DNA of 64,000 bases from Aptenodytes patagonicus (taxonomy: Eukaryota; Chordata; Aves; Sphenisciformes; Spheniscidae): assembly GCF_965638725.1 (NCBI RefSeq), contig NC_134951.1:7215618-7279617 (forward strand), read 5' to 3'. The notes under the pieces are model-generated. The model had not been told where the DNA came from. It ran no database searches and saw only the letters and a program-made list of their open reading frames with translations. Shown here piece after piece: positions 13,701 to 28,700 of this stretch (position 1 is its first letter; each line of letters starts with the position of its first letter). Position numbers and translations under genes: made by a program.

Positions 13701-16700
13701 TTGCACCTGGAGACCTCAGCCGTATGGCTTCCAAAGTGCACCATTTAATAAAAGGGAGCTTCTTAAGGTCCTCTTCAGAGACTTCTATTTTATCTTTACC
13801 TGTTATGGCATGAGAAAGAAGACTGCATGTAAAAATTAGATCTCATACTTGTTTTGATACATGCTGACACGTCTTGCTTTAGACCTTCTGATAGAATACC
13901 TCAAGACTTTAAGATCTTGTTTACACCCAGAAATGTTCTTTATATTTCAGAGTAAATAAATGAACCAAAATCAGTACAATTTAAGAAAAGACATTGAAGA
14001 TAATTTAATAACTCTAAGGTAGCTGTAGATATGGCATTTGCCAGAAGAGGCCAAACAAAGGTCATCTTGGAAGTTAAGAGCCCCTGGACTTTTTCAGTAC
14101 TTTGGTAGGACACTGCATGGGAATCTCAGGGACTGTAGGCACCAAGACAAGTAGTCAAGGCTGAGCTCTTGGGCTATGTTAACACTAGCAAATAAAACAG
14201 GGCCAGGAGAAAGGCTTAAGCACTGGTTCATGATTATTCTTATTGGTTAATTATTGACATGTTCCTTAGAACCATAGAATCGTTAAGGTTGGAAAAGACC
14301 TCTAAGATCATCGAGTCCAACCGTCAACCCAACACCACCATGCCCACTAAACCATGTCCCTCAGCGCCTCATCTACACGTCTTTTAAATACCTCCAGGGA
14401 TGGGGACTCAACTACTTCCCTGGGCAGCCTGGTCCAATGTTTAACCACTCTTTCAGTAAAGACATTTTTCCTCATGTCCAATCTAAACCTCCCCTGGCGC
14501 AACTTGAGGCCATTTCCTCTCGTCCTATCGCTAGTTACTTGGGAGAAGAGACCGACCCCCACCTCGCTACAACCTCCTTTCAGGTGGTTGTAGAGAGCGA
14601 TGAGGTCTCCCCTCAGCCTCCTCTTCTCCAGGCTAAACAGTCCCAGTTCCCTCAGCCGCTCCTCACAAGACTTGTTCTCCAGACCCCTCACCAGCCTCGT
14701 TGTCCTTCTCTGGACACGCTCCAGCGCCTCAATGTGCTTCTTGTAGTGAGGGGCCCAAAACTGAGCACAGTATTCGAGGTGCGTCCTCACCAGTGCCAAG
14801 TACAGGGGCACGATCGAAACCACATTCCTTGATGTGGTTTTGACCCATGTCAACAAAGAGTCTTCCATGGAAGTCTAAGTATTGTTCAGGGGACTGCATA
14901 TGTGAATGACTGCTCCCAGTAGGTGACTGTTTTTTGAGGGAAAGAGATTAGTCATGTGGGGGTGAATCATGCTGGACAAATCATCCTCAGACGAGAGAAA
15001 AGAGAACAGTTCCTGGCCTGTTTTTCCACAGAGTAGCTGTAACTGGTGGACATCACACCATGAAAAGCAGCTGAATTGAAAGACCTCATCTGACCCTCTC
15101 ATAGATGCATGAAAAAAGCACAAGACTGGTTAATACAAATCTAGGTCTAAATGATAGGTGTGGAATGAAGAGACAAATACATTTGGTTCTTTTTCTACCC
15201 TTCTTTTGCTTACATCAAAGGTGGTTTTGCTTAAAAATATGTCTTGAGCATATGCTGAGTAAAGAACTCAGAGCTGGACTCTATGTCAGCAGTAGTACCC
15301 TCAGCAGCAACATTCGTTTTTCCCAGCCATTGACCATTGGCCATGTGCTGGGCCAACACAGAATGAATACTTTCTAGGTTCCAGAAGGACATCATCGGAT
15401 TTATTACCTGCTTTGCCAAAAACAGAAGTCAGGTCTTCCATGATTTTCTTGTAAATGGAAGGATAAGAGAGTATGAAAACAAGGGTCCAGAATGCAATCT
15501 AAACAGAGATGAAAGTACTTTAACTCAGGAATATGGAACAGAATTACAGTATCCTTGTAGCAAATCACAGAGGCAGCTGAAAACATTTGCGCTTTTTTGG
15601 ATGTGCCTGTTGTAGTTAGGATGCACAGGGAGCTGTGCTTCCAGGGTAAATCCACATCTAAGGGCTCAGATCCTGGGAGATTAGGTCTAGTCATCTGCTG
15701 TGTACTTATCTTCAGTGAACATTACATAGCTTTGGCTTTGACCTTTGAAACACAGAATCCTTTCTTTAATTTCAAATAACTAGGTGTTAAAATGAATTAC
15801 TAAATCATTGTGTGTGATTAGATTTAGCTGCATGAATGGAAGAAAAATTAAATAGTAAATTCCTACTAATATTAGCAGAAATGAGGTGAAATAATTTGCA
15901 GTGTTGTCACAGTGAGTTACACTAAAATGGGCAGGAAAAGTTGTAATTAACAGCAAAACAAGCAGTAGTATATCCCCTTTAGAAATAATTTGCTAACTGA
16001 TTATGCAATGAAGTTGAAAATCAAGAAATTTAGGAAGGGAGAAAATCCTCTTAAGTAGGACGAAACCAGAAGGACTCGCAGCACTGCCAGGAGTCTCTCT
16101 CCTCTTGCTGAGTAGCGGGAGATGCAGTCTGCACGCCGATCTGGTTGCGGGCCATCTGTGCTGGTGAGGGATGAGAACTCTTACTGTTATTTCCCAAATA
16201 GCTTTATGCGGATGCAGCCCTCCTGCAAAACAAATCTGGTAGCTTAGTTTTCTTGTACAGCACTTGGACACCGTGGCTTCACTCCATGGGCCGAGGAGGG
16301 ATAACTGAGTTGTTTCAGATAAAAGGGCTTAACGAGCTTGTAAAAAATCCCCTTGGAAGGTGAAAGGCCTTTTTTCATCATTCCAGTCACCAGAACAGTG
16401 GTTGTGACTATTCTGAGAAACAACGGAATATCTGCCTGTCTATTTACAGCTGAATATTACAGAAGTAAGTAATGATAGTGTTGTGGAAGGAATGTCAGTT
16501 ATCCTGATAACAGGCAGCAGGCTATGCCTCTCGCTTATACCAACATGTGAATCCACAGAAACCTCACTGAAAAGGATGAAATTCCTTTAGGGTAAATTGT
16601 AGTAATATCCAATCTACAAAAAAGATAGATATATCCATTAGGACTACATACAAAAGTAACTCACTATCATTTTTTTCTAAATCACATCTGTAACGGACAT

Positions 16701-19700
16701 AACTGTGCTGGAAAGAGCTCAGTAGTCATGGTAAATAAAGGATGTTTTTGCTGCTATGGATTTTTCATCTGAGAAATTGCTATAAATGTCTTTGGTCAGC
16801 CTAAGCTGTGTTAGATATATTGGGTTTGTTAGCATACATGCATCCGTACCATTAATCTGTCAAATCCGTTTCCAACACAGACAAAACTTAAGTGGCAGCA
16901 GAATCAAACTATTGCTTTTCTTCCCCTGAAGCAACACTGGCGTTTGTACGGCAGATCCCCCAAAGCAAAAGAGCCAAATTCACTCAAGGATTTACACACA
17001 GATGAAGTTACTCTATACTATGCTTTTTGATATTCTTTACAATCGATGACACCAGGCTATTTAAAATAGAGTCTCTACTATAACACAGCCATAGTGCTTC
17101 AGAATAGTTAAATGCTCTTCACAGCTTAAGGCTGTGATCTTAATAGCTATGAGGTGTATGTTCCCAAAATCTTACGATAGGGGACATAATAATTTAGGAA
17201 AAATACAAGAAGAGCTTTTCTTGTCATTGCTTCTGTGGCACTGCAGCCTGGGTATATTTGTAGTGATGCATGTGGGCGTGATAATCCCTTCTTTGGAATA
17301 CATGCAGTGTGCGTGACCTCTGCTTCAAAGTCTTTGCTTCCCCAAACCAGGCTTTTGAACAGGATAGAGAGAAGGTGCTTCTCTAGCTGATGTACTTACA
17401 GGGACAGCATTTGCTTGGGAAGCCCAGAGCATCAGGAGACCATAATTGGGAGCTAGATGTTTTCCTTGCAAGTTATCCAGGAGATGTTGCAGTAGCGTCT
17501 GTTATAAATAAAAGATAATAATGCGTATTTCCAAAAATATATTAAAATCTAGTTTAGGGTAGGGCTTACTAGAATTCAAGGATATAACGTAAGACTAGTT
17601 TATCAAAGAGAAGTAAGGTTAGTTATGGGTTTTTTGCAGTCACAAAGTAGAGATGACAGCTGTTAAGAGAAAGTGAGACCCACTCATAGGCAGAGGGCCA
17701 GAAGAAGTCAATGCACCACGTGAATCCCTACTGAATACTTGTGCTGCCCTCCATTTTCTTAAAGTTTTTAGGGGATTTGGTTCCCTCGCTCCCCATTGTT
17801 GCCTGTATGTGGAAGAAAGAAAAAAGAAATCTCTATTCTTTTTTTAATTCCTGCTCTACTTCTCTACTTTAAAGAACCTGAAAACGGGACTGAACAAGTT
17901 GAATGAATGGAAATGAAGAAAATGTTCTCTCCGTTCCTGCCAAAAAGGTGCTTGTTGTGAAGAGATGGTCTGATATATCAGCGAACTTCCTAGTTCCAGG
18001 TGCTCTGCTAGTGACCTAACCAGTGACTTCAATGGCTTGACATTCTTTGAAACTACAGCAACTGTGTAATGTTCTAGGATCAGCTTTTGTTTATAGTATT
18101 TCCTTAAATACAGGGCAACCATGCATTCAAGGCAAAGCTTCCTGTCTACTTTACAGAGGGGAAAAGGCTGACCTTGAATAAAAAAATGACCGCTGTTTTT
18201 TCCAAATTCCCACCCAATCTGAGACACCGAGTTCGTGCCTCCTACTTCCTGCACCTTCTGACCTCCCACCAGCCCCTCTCCAGCCCTCTCTTTCTTTCCA
18301 TTATTCTGGTTTATTTTACGAAATAAATTGTGGTATGTAAAGCTTTTAAAGTCTAAATAAAACCTGGTTTGTTTAATGACCCGTTCTATAATCATTTGGT
18401 AGATCAAAATTCCCAGGCCAGTTCTGCCCTCGCGTTTGTCAGCTGTATAGGCAGAATTCTGGCCATAGCAAAGGAGAATAACAAGGGGTTCAACTTATCA
18501 CGGCTTTGACACAATCAATATGTGGGTACTTGGCTTCCAATCCAGTAATCTGCTATTTTCTACTAGTCTGGCTGCTGGAGGATCTACTCACTCTACACCA
18601 GGGTTTAAAAATAGTACATGTAAGGTTTTGAAATTTCACAGCGCAGTGCCCTCAGAGAAACAACTGAAGAGGTCTTTCTCTCACCTCTTTCAACTGCTCA
18701 CTGCAGCTGCGATACCGGAGGCTGGCGATGGGTCACAGCTCTGAACCCTTGGCTTAAAATTCCCCGGAGGAAGATGTCAGTTCTCAGAATTGTAGGAAAT
18801 AAACTAAATTGAGGAGCAGGACTCAAAATTACGGGTCTGTCCTAATGTAGGTAACAGCAATACTGGACAATTAAGGTACAGCTATCAAAGCTGACGTATT
18901 TGGCTTATTTCTTCCAGTACTGAAATAATTCCTGCTCTCCATTCCTTCAGTCAGAATATACAACGAAGTCATCTTATTTCATAGCCTCGGATGTTTACCT
19001 TGGATGTGGTCTCTGAAGGGTTGGTCCTTTCAGCATCTGACACTACTTTCTCAAATAATTTTAGAAGCCATTTTTTGGATTTTGACCAGTTCCTGTAAAG
19101 AAAAGCAACAAACAAGAAGCACTTAACTGAGGCAGCACAAACCAACATTTCCTTTTCCATGGGAAGGACTCCTTGGTTTCTTTCCAAAAGCCCCTGGGCA
19201 GCCGTCAGTTGATGAATAGTCAAGTGTATATCTGAGTGACAGTAGTGTTGACTTCACCTCGGCCAGACCTCATCTTGCAGCCAGGACCTGTGACTGCAAG
19301 ACTCCTAGATTTTCATATCTATTCCACTACAGGTTTTCACTGTGGCTTTGGACAATTGCCTAGGTCAATCTTTCAAGAATCACCTCCCCTGAGAAAATAA
19401 GGGCCACATTTTTAGACCATCCTTAGTCCTTTCTGAAGGCTATTTTGAGGTGCTCAAGGTGCTGTCGTGGCCCTGACAGCACTGACAGGCTCCCTTCCTT
19501 GGAGTTTGGTTGCCTCTACCCAAGGTCTGCTCTGCAACAGTGCAGCCATGTAACCTGGGATCAGTCTGCTGGGAAAACAGCTAAGGTGTGGGAAAGATGC
19601 CTCGCTGGGGACCCCCTCAGCTTGGGACTCACATTTAGGCTCAGGCCTTTGCCCTTTGCCCAGTTCTGCTGCTCCCTGACAGGTCCAAGCTGGACCCTGC

Positions 19701-22700
19701 CCACCTAGGCAAGGTTGTTTCTGCTTTATGCCAGGAAAATGCATGAGACAAGGTCAGAACTTCTTTGAAGGACCTAGCTGAAAGCCTGCCTGACCCAAGG
19801 GTGCACCATTGATAAAGACAGCGCATCATCCTCCAGGGGAAATCTCTCTCGCGATTGATATCCCAGCAAGCAAAATGCGTGTAATAGGTACACCACGTCC
19901 ATCATCTCCGCTCCGTTACCTCAGGAAGCACTCGGGCATCTGAGAAGCGTATTCGAAGTCCTCATCGTACTTCTGAAAATGTTCTTCAAACTCCTTGATT
20001 TCACTCTGGCTCGTCGGGCAGATGCCTTTCCCAAACAAAGTGTTCACCACTGCTGGATACATGACTTGCCTGCAAGGACAAGATCCCTGTGACTTACAGG
20101 CCACAGGGAAGCTGTTGCAGCCGTTTTAGGTCAGGATGCGGCGTGTTGAATTGCCAACACTAGAAGTGCGGGAAGGGCTGGCACAAGGCTCATACCTCAC
20201 TCACACCCTTACTGCAGATTGTAAGCAGAGGCTGGGAGATACACGGACCTCAGGCTAGTCCTCTGCATGTGGCTGAACTTCGTCAGTTAGCGTTCGGTCA
20301 CTTGAGCAGTGGCAGAAAGGCTCTGGGCGCTGACGTCCCCTTCTCCCCGTTAACCACCCCTCTGATTTCAGGTTAGCCCATGTGGACCTTCCGGGCATTG
20401 CACAACCCCTTCTGCAACCAGACACCCCGAGAAATCCTTCCTCTGGCTGCAGATTTGCTGGACTGAACAATGCTTTGTTTTGTTTTCTTTTTATCTCACT
20501 CCGTCCCTGTTTGCTCCTCTGTTACCCTGCCAACTCCGAGTTCGTTTCCCAGGCCATTTCACCTGGACTCTTGAGCTCTGAGAAACCCTCACGCAGCCTT
20601 TGCTGGGTTCCAGCCACTGCTAAACGCGTATTTCAGGCAACGGCTCTTTCACTTTCTCGCTTTCCTACAGATCATAAGGAAGATGGAGCCACCTGCTGGC
20701 TCTGTGGATTTAATTTTGAGGCAGCTAAATAACAATTATCCAGGGAATTGCATTCCAGTTCTTCTATCTTGTATTGTCTGGCAAAGCCATAAGAACAGAT
20801 CACACTCAGCACAGATTTACTGTGGATGACTCTTACGGATTCTGTGGTTTATCATCTAGCCTATGACTTTTTAAAAAGTTTTAGACAAATAGCAGCTGAT
20901 TCAGATTCGATGACCAGTGTCCATGACAGCCACGGCAGCGGGAAGAATGCCCTGCTCCCCAAGGCTGCAGCAGGGATGCAGCAGGGAGCCATGCATGCTT
21001 CATGTATGACTCGTAGACCAATGCCGCCATGGGCGCCCACGCCATGTCGCGGACCATGGTCTGTGCTGGTGCCAGTACAGCAGAGAACAACAGGTCCATC
21101 CCTGCCCTCAGAAACTTCAGCCCGGGTAAAAGACCACAGATGGATTCAGACGGGGGGGTAACAAGAAAATGTGAGCCAATATCAGCATACCAAGCAGTAC
21201 ATACATATACATACCAGCTGTCCTGGTTTCGGCAGGGATAGAGTTAATTTCCTTCCTAGTAGCTGGTACAGTGCTGTGTTTTGGATTTAGGGTGAGAACA
21301 ATGTTGATAACGCACCGATGTTTTAGTTGTTGCTGAGCAGTGCTTACACTAGTCAAGGACTTTTCAGCTTCCCATGCTCTGCCGACTGAGCAGGCTGGAG
21401 GTGCACAAGAAGCTGGGAGGAGGCACAGCCAGGACAGCTGACCCCAACTGGCCAGAGGGACATTCCATCCCATGGGACGTCATGCTCGGTATATAAAGCT
21501 GGGGGAAGCAGGAGGAAGGGGGGGACGTTTGGAGTGATGGTGTTTGTCTTCCCAAGTCACCGTTACGCGTGATGGAGCCCTGCTTTCCTGGAGATGGCTG
21601 AACACCTGCCTGCCGGTGGGAAGGAGTGAATGAATTCCTTGTTTTGCTTTGCTTGTGTGTGCGGCTTTTGCTTTACTTATTAAACTGTCTTTATCTCAAC
21701 CCATGAGTTTCCTCACTTTTACCCTTCCGATTCTCTCCCCCATCCCACTGGGGGGGAGTGAGTGAGCGGCTGCGTGGTGCTCAGTTGCCGACTGAGGTTA
21801 AACCATGACACCAGCACGCTACCGATTTGACGGCTGTCTGCTTTTTCACAAGAAGCAGATGTGTCTTTGATCTCAGAAGGCAGGCGGGGGACCACCACGG
21901 GATGTGGGGGTTTGCACCCCATTATTGAGACCAGTGGGACTGAGGGCTGGGAGGTTTCAAAGCCCCTTTCCCCCACATTTTTCCCCAGTTAATCCAAATT
22001 GCAGTAATTGAAGTGACAGGCGCTCAGTGTTTTAGCTGCAGTAAAAAGCCGTGTCTTAAATGTATTATGCAGAAGAAGTCAGCAAAGGACAACCTGGATG
22101 TGAGGTCTTAGAAATGGGTCCAAGCCAAAGGCAATATTCAGCTTGTAGCCCTGATGGACAGGCAAGATACAGGTGTTGTCCCAGATGATCAGGAAGAAGG
22201 AGGAGTCAAAAGCTCTGTTGTTGTCACATGAAGCTCTCAGTAAAGGGATTTTTTTTACATGAAGGATGAAGTTCTGGCAGCAAAGTCAGGTGCAGAAGTC
22301 TTATTTAAGTTTTGGGCTAGGCTTGGAAACCAGGGAAAACGGGGAAAGTTTTCATCCTGAAGATCAAGCATTTTGTCTGTTCATAAGTTCTTTATAAACA
22401 TGTGAAACTTTTATCCCATCTTTTGGGAAACAGGGTTTGTTGGAAGATGCTGTGTTTTCTTTTTTCTTCCAAACAGGTAGTTCAGATGTTTCTCCCAGCC
22501 GGGAGAAACACCTTTAGATGAAACCCTGTCCACCCTGCGAGCCGCCTGAAACTGTGAAGCAGTGATGAGTATCCTGACACAGCCTTTCTAACGCTTGTGA
22601 GCCTGAGCTCCACCTGCTTTACGGTAACATCTCTGCTCCCATATAGGTTACGCACGTGTTAGAGATGTGCTGCAAAACTCCCTTACCTTACCAGGTCATT

Positions 22701-25700
22701 GAGGTTGCCTGTGCCCTCCGTGCCCAGGTGTGCCATGTGCTCATGTAGTTCCTTACACAAAGTGCCCGTGAACACGTACAGATTTGAAGGACCCATTTTT
22801 CCCTTCAACATGCTGTAGAGGTTACCATGGTTCTGATAAAATGCTTCTGCAGGGACAGAAACTAAATACAAAAAGAAACAGAAACGTTTTGGAAAGTAGA
22901 TGAAGTAGATTTTGACTGAAAAAGAGAGTGAAAATTTTTACACATAACTCGTGACTCTAATTTAAATGCCTTAACCCTCATTTTCCTATAGTGAAATTCC
23001 CAAAAAGTTTCCTTCTAACCCTGTAAAGATTTTGGTGAGCCCTCTGCTTCTACCAGTCTGTGTAACATCTTCCTGCCTCATGAAGCTTCAGTGCCAGAAT
23101 CAACAATCCAGAGATTTCCCCCCAGCTTCCGTGTGGATGTAGAGAGATGTGCATGCGCGCTACAAAACTGAGCTGACATGAAAAATAAATTAATCCAAGA
23201 AAAAACCAGTTTGGGTCTTCATGCTATAGTACAGCGTCTCAGTCATACCAGGAGAGGCTGAGAGAGCTGGGACTGTTCAGCCTGGAGAAGAGAAGGCTCA
23301 GGGGGATCTTATCAGTGTGGATAAATATCTGGTGGTGGGAGTAAAGAGGCGGTCAGGCTAGGGCAGGAGGCAATGGGCACAAATGGGAACACAGGGGATT
23401 CCACTGAGACGTAGGAAAGTTTTTATTGTGAGGATGGTCAAACACAGGAACAGGTTGCCCAGAGAGGCTGGGGCGTCTCCATCCTTGGAGATACTCAAAA
23501 CCCAACTGGACACAGCCCTGAGCAACCTGCTGTCACTGACGTTGCTCCGAGCAGGGGCTTGGACTAGGCGATCTCCAGCGGTGCCTTCCAGCCACAGGGA
23601 TTCTGTGATTCTGTGATTTAATATCTCTGCCAACTTGCTTCTCTCTCATTTCACAGACCAAAATTGCCAAACTACTCAAAGAATTCCTGTCTGTGCGGTT
23701 CCACGCGGATATAAGCACATGAGCTGATGGAGCATGCCACTGCGGGTGGGATATATACCTCATCCCTTTCTAACGACTGTTGTACTACAGGGTAACAACT
23801 AATTATTGCTACAAGCTGATGTTCAAATTAGGTGATAAGACAACATACTATTGCTCCAAACCTGGTACACGTAGGTGGAGGGTCTAGCCGCAGACAAGGA
23901 CCTGATCTCAAACTGGGGTTGCTTGATGATAAAAGCAGTAACAGTCTCTGGTTCAGAAACCTTTGATCCCTTGAGACTGAATCCAAATCACTTAGCAGGC
24001 TTACAGTGCTGGGTCCACAGGAAGGAATTTCATTTCACCTTCATTTCGTAGCATGGTCATGGGTTAAGATAAGCATTTAAGGCATGATCAAAAAGCCAAT
24101 GGGCTTTGGATTGGGCTTTAATGTTCCTGGGTGACTAGATTTGATTTCCATTAAAAAAGAGCTAGGTCTCATTTACCTGCATTCTCGACAGCTTGTTGTA
24201 CTGCCTGTTCAAAATTTAAGTCTTTAGATTTAAAAAATGCTTCAGTTCCTTCTTCCTCAGTCACAAAAGTAAACCGTTTTCCCAGAGCGAATATTGTGAA
24301 TACAGGCCCATGCTGGAACAAACAAAGATTTCATATCACTGTATTGTTAACACGTTTGACGGGAGCCCCAACAGGACTTCAGTACTGCTGAGAGGTCAGG
24401 AGGGAGGACCTGCTCCTTCCTGCGCTCTGTACGCCTTGGCTCGGAAGTGCACAAAGATGAACATGAATCAGACCAAAGTTTGTAGACTTACAGACCAGAA
24501 GGGAACATCACAGCGGCCTGCCTGTCCTCGTGCAGGGTAGAAGAGATCCCTTCTCTGAGATTAACATTTTATATTTGAATTACATTACAGTTCAGACAAT
24601 ACAACCTACCTGGATTTAAAGAACCCAAGTGATGGATTATCTACTGCATCCCTTGGCTGCCGTAGCAAAGTACCCACGTTGTAAAAATCCATAATCCTAC
24701 CTGTTTCAATCTACATTTTTTAACAAAAACTCCCCACTCCTGCATCTTTTTAATGTGTTTTTTTCTTTTCTTTTCTAGTTTAAAGGTTCTGCTAATACCA
24801 ACAATTTCTTTCCTGTACAGGTGTTTAAAGATTAACATCAAAATAGCTAACAAGCTTTGAGCAGAATAGATGGAGTTTGTTGAGACCTATATTCAGGGAA
24901 GGTTTCTGATGCCATAAATCATCCTTTTGTTATCCTTTAACCTAACATCCTAGAGCCCTCTCAAAACTTTCAGCAATAAGTATTCACTTCTGAATTCCTA
25001 CATTATGAAAAAGATCACCGATATTTGTAGCTACCCTAAACTAGCAAACGAATGTGCGATATCCGCTGCCTGTCAGATTTAGGCATAAGAAAATCAAAAT
25101 TAGGAAATGAAGCATCTTTAGCATCTTTTTCTTAGTCAAGGCAGTTTCTGCTCACAGGCAAAAGCCTTGGAAACCAAAAGCCCGGCATTTACACTGATAC
25201 GCTCACCACCTTCTTTTGGCAAAGTTACTGTGCATACGGAAAGGTTTGGGGCTTTCATAAAGTCTCTAGACACATCAAGGAACTCGATTTTCTTTTCCAG
25301 GTTACGGTGCTGACAAGGGTGAGAAACAGTTTTCTGTTGATCTGTTTGGAGTACTGAAAAGCCTCGAGTCCACCTTGCTCGCATGGTTTGTGCCATTGAC
25401 TTTAACCATTTCTTTTGTGGTCTGTGTCCGTATTGTAAAGCCCGCTTCATCCAAAGCTCTTTGAAGCCAAGGAAAAGATTCCTCTTGACATCAATTGAAT
25501 TTTGATTCTGTCCTTCAACTGTAAATTACTAAAGAAAGAACGACTGTTTAACCTCTCTGGGTGATAATAAATAAAATATTGTTTTCATAATAGCTAAATT
25601 GCTAAGGCTGCTTTTTTATGGATAACAGCATGTCCTCATCACCAGGCTGGATAAAAATCAGTGAATTTGTACTGTGCTTGTTTTTAAATCAGATTTTTAA

Positions 25701-28700
25701 AATTTTAAATTAACATTAAAATGTACTTAAACTAATTTTAAAACAAAATTAAATTTGAACTAATAGCAACATGCAGTAACCTTAATTATTCAATTAAGGT
25801 CACACTCAGTTAAAGATTGGAACACTTTATTTCAGATGGTTACATGTGAGTGAGGTGCCTAAGCTCCCGTTATAGACAACAGAGAATGAGTCTATGCAGT
25901 CAGGGGAGCCTAAAAACCGACTCATCTGACCAGCTGCTGCACACCTCTGGTTTTGACGGTGAGCTGAACTGCCCTCAGACTCCGCTGATAGGACTGACTG
26001 CGTGTCCACTGACCATCAGTAAAGCTTGGACGTCTTGCTTACCTGTAAACACCTACACAATTTGGTTTTGAATCTCATCCAATTTCCTGCAATCTATTTA
26101 GAATAATTAAAATCAAACCAAAAGTAAACAGAACTGAAATAAAACAAGGTCCATAAAGGACCTCCAGAACGAGTCAGCTTCATTGAACAGCACAGCGACG
26201 GCGGATATTCAAAGACACATCTTTCAGAAAGCAGAATTTTGTCTCCAAACAGGAAATTACAAATAAATACAATACCTGACAAATTAAATGTAAAATTCAA
26301 ATAGTAAAAAAGATTTGAGGATCAAACTACTAATGGCAATCCCCATCCCCAATAATAAAGACTTTTCCAAACATACCAGATGCAGGAAGTCTCCCAGGGT
26401 GTTGCTGAGCCTGATAAATGCTCAAGGTGTAAAGAAACCAAGTGGGGAAGCAATCTGAGTTAGCGATTACAACAGTTTAAGATGAGTCCCACCCTGGAGC
26501 CTTTCACCGAGAGTGATGGACTGAGACCTTGTTTCAAAGGAAGTATTAAGTAGAATAGGCTTAAACGGGCTGAAAGAGTGGTTAAACATTGGGCCAGGCT
26601 GCCCAGGGAAGTGGTGGAGTCCCCATTCCTGGACGTATTTAGAAGACGTGTAGATGCGGCGCTTAGGGACACGGTTTAGTGGGCATGGTGGTGTTGGGTC
26701 GATGGTTGGACTCGACGGTCTTAGAGGTCTTTTCCAACCTTAATGATTCTATGATTCTATGAAACAAGTGCTAGGGAAATCAGTGATAAATACATCAATT
26801 CAAAACTCTAGAGGGATTAAAATATGAAGTTGCAGAACTACCTACCGTGATCTGTGAAATGACCCTCAGCACCAGGAGGATGGACAGGCAAACGTGGTGC
26901 CTTTCTAAAGGGCTCCTGAAGGAGGACGGGGGAAGCCTCAAAGAGTCATTCCAGTACTCAGCAATTTTTTACAAGCATTACTAAAGACCAGGATTAGTAG
27001 TGGATAAATAGGATGTACCGAAGAAGAGCCCAATACAGCTTCTAGGAAGACTTAAGGATGTGTGGCCTTAAACTTATTTCTAATTCATTCCTTAGAAGAA
27101 GGAATTAAAAGTTTACTCATGATCTGGGGTCATTTGGGAGTCTAAACTATGAGGACACCTAGAAACGTCACAGAAGAAGAAGGCCTAGAAGAATCACATT
27201 CTGAAATGACTCTGAGATGTATTATACAAGTGCTAATAATTAATTTAGAGCTCTCATCTTGCTAGGAAAGGAGCGGAGGAAGGACAGCAAACATCTAAAC
27301 CCGTCCTGCGCCCACATCTTCAATTTAATGTGTGTCTCTGCCCATTCCATCTCAGCAGGATATACTGAGCTAGAAAAGGCAAAGGGATGCACAGCAGGCA
27401 TGAGTGAAAGTTTCAGTAAAAGGAGACTAAGCGGACTTAGATCCCAGGAAAGGTGAAAAGAGAATAATTACTCCCAGTTTCTCATAATGTCAAAGCTAAT
27501 GGGCACCTATTAGAAGCTAGCTGGTTTAAAACCAGGCAGAATACTTTCTTCGTATGGTTCGTGGTTAAATTATGGATTCATTGCTGTGGGATGCTGTGAA
27601 GCCAAAATTATACACAGGGTAACAAAAGAGAGAGTCAGATCATCTGGATGCAAATTCCAGCCTAGGAAGTCCCTAAACTGTTGATGACCAGAAGCTGGGA
27701 AGAAAAAGCAGAAGGCGGCGTGCTCTCATCTGGGTGTGCTCCTTACACCCTGTTACTGAGCATCTACTAATAGCTGCTATTCGAGACAGACACCTGAATA
27801 AACACACTTTTCATCTGTCCCCGTATAATTACGCTGATGTTCTACTGTAATAACATCAGCTACTGGCACAAGCTGTCAAGCAGTTCTGCATTTACCATCG
27901 TTGCGTTACGGGCGGGTACCAAGGAAGAGTGGGCATTGCCTGCCAACACTGCGTCCCAGTTTACTGCTCTGTCCGAAACAGTGTTCAAGGACACCTGATG
28001 GCATACAGAGACATAGAAAGAAAAATAAAAGTCCTCTTAGGATTTAGGGCCTATGAAGCTGCTTTCAGTCATGAAAGCTCTATTTTTTCCAAAGACTGGG
28101 AAACACCGCACAAAACAGCAGTGCCATGATGAGAGGCAGATCTGAGCCTACATGAAAGTAACACTCCAGAGGAATAAAAACTTCAGAAGGACATTCTCCA
28201 AAATCCCAAAAGAAGGAAAATGGGGAAAGAGCCATTTTTCCCAGGGGCACTGTCAGGAGGGGAGCAAGCACTCTCGGCTGAGACAGCTGCAGTTGTGTCA
28301 AGACTCACGTTGGGAGCTAGGAGCACTGGGCTGGTTTTCTCCCCCTTGGCATGCACACACACACGAGTTCAATGCCGTGTCCCCTCTCTATCTCAGGGAC
28401 TTCAGCATTTTGGTCTTCTGTGCATGGGAGCAGGGCCACAGACCATTAGCGACTCAGCTGTGCACGTCGTCTTCAGAAACGCTCCACCAGAAGCCTTGTC
28501 CTCTTCTCCAGCCTGTTTCCCCTCCACCAAACCTCATGCAGGATGCGTGTCCCTCGCCATGTAACCCAGCGAGCCATCCCTCACGCAACCACACACAGAT
28601 AATAAGGCTGCGAGGCATCTAGCTGAGTCCCGAGACATGGCGCCATGTCCCAAACACAGTCAGCACAGTGCGAGCGATGTACGGATCCACAGGTCCGTAC

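Noticed and set aside
17856-18407. A 183-codon minus-strand frame in CYP39A1 intron 5
   Set aside because: It is in the gene's strand but matches no part of the P450, and it is skipped by phase-perfect splicing between 18999 and 17498. No other protein family was recognised.
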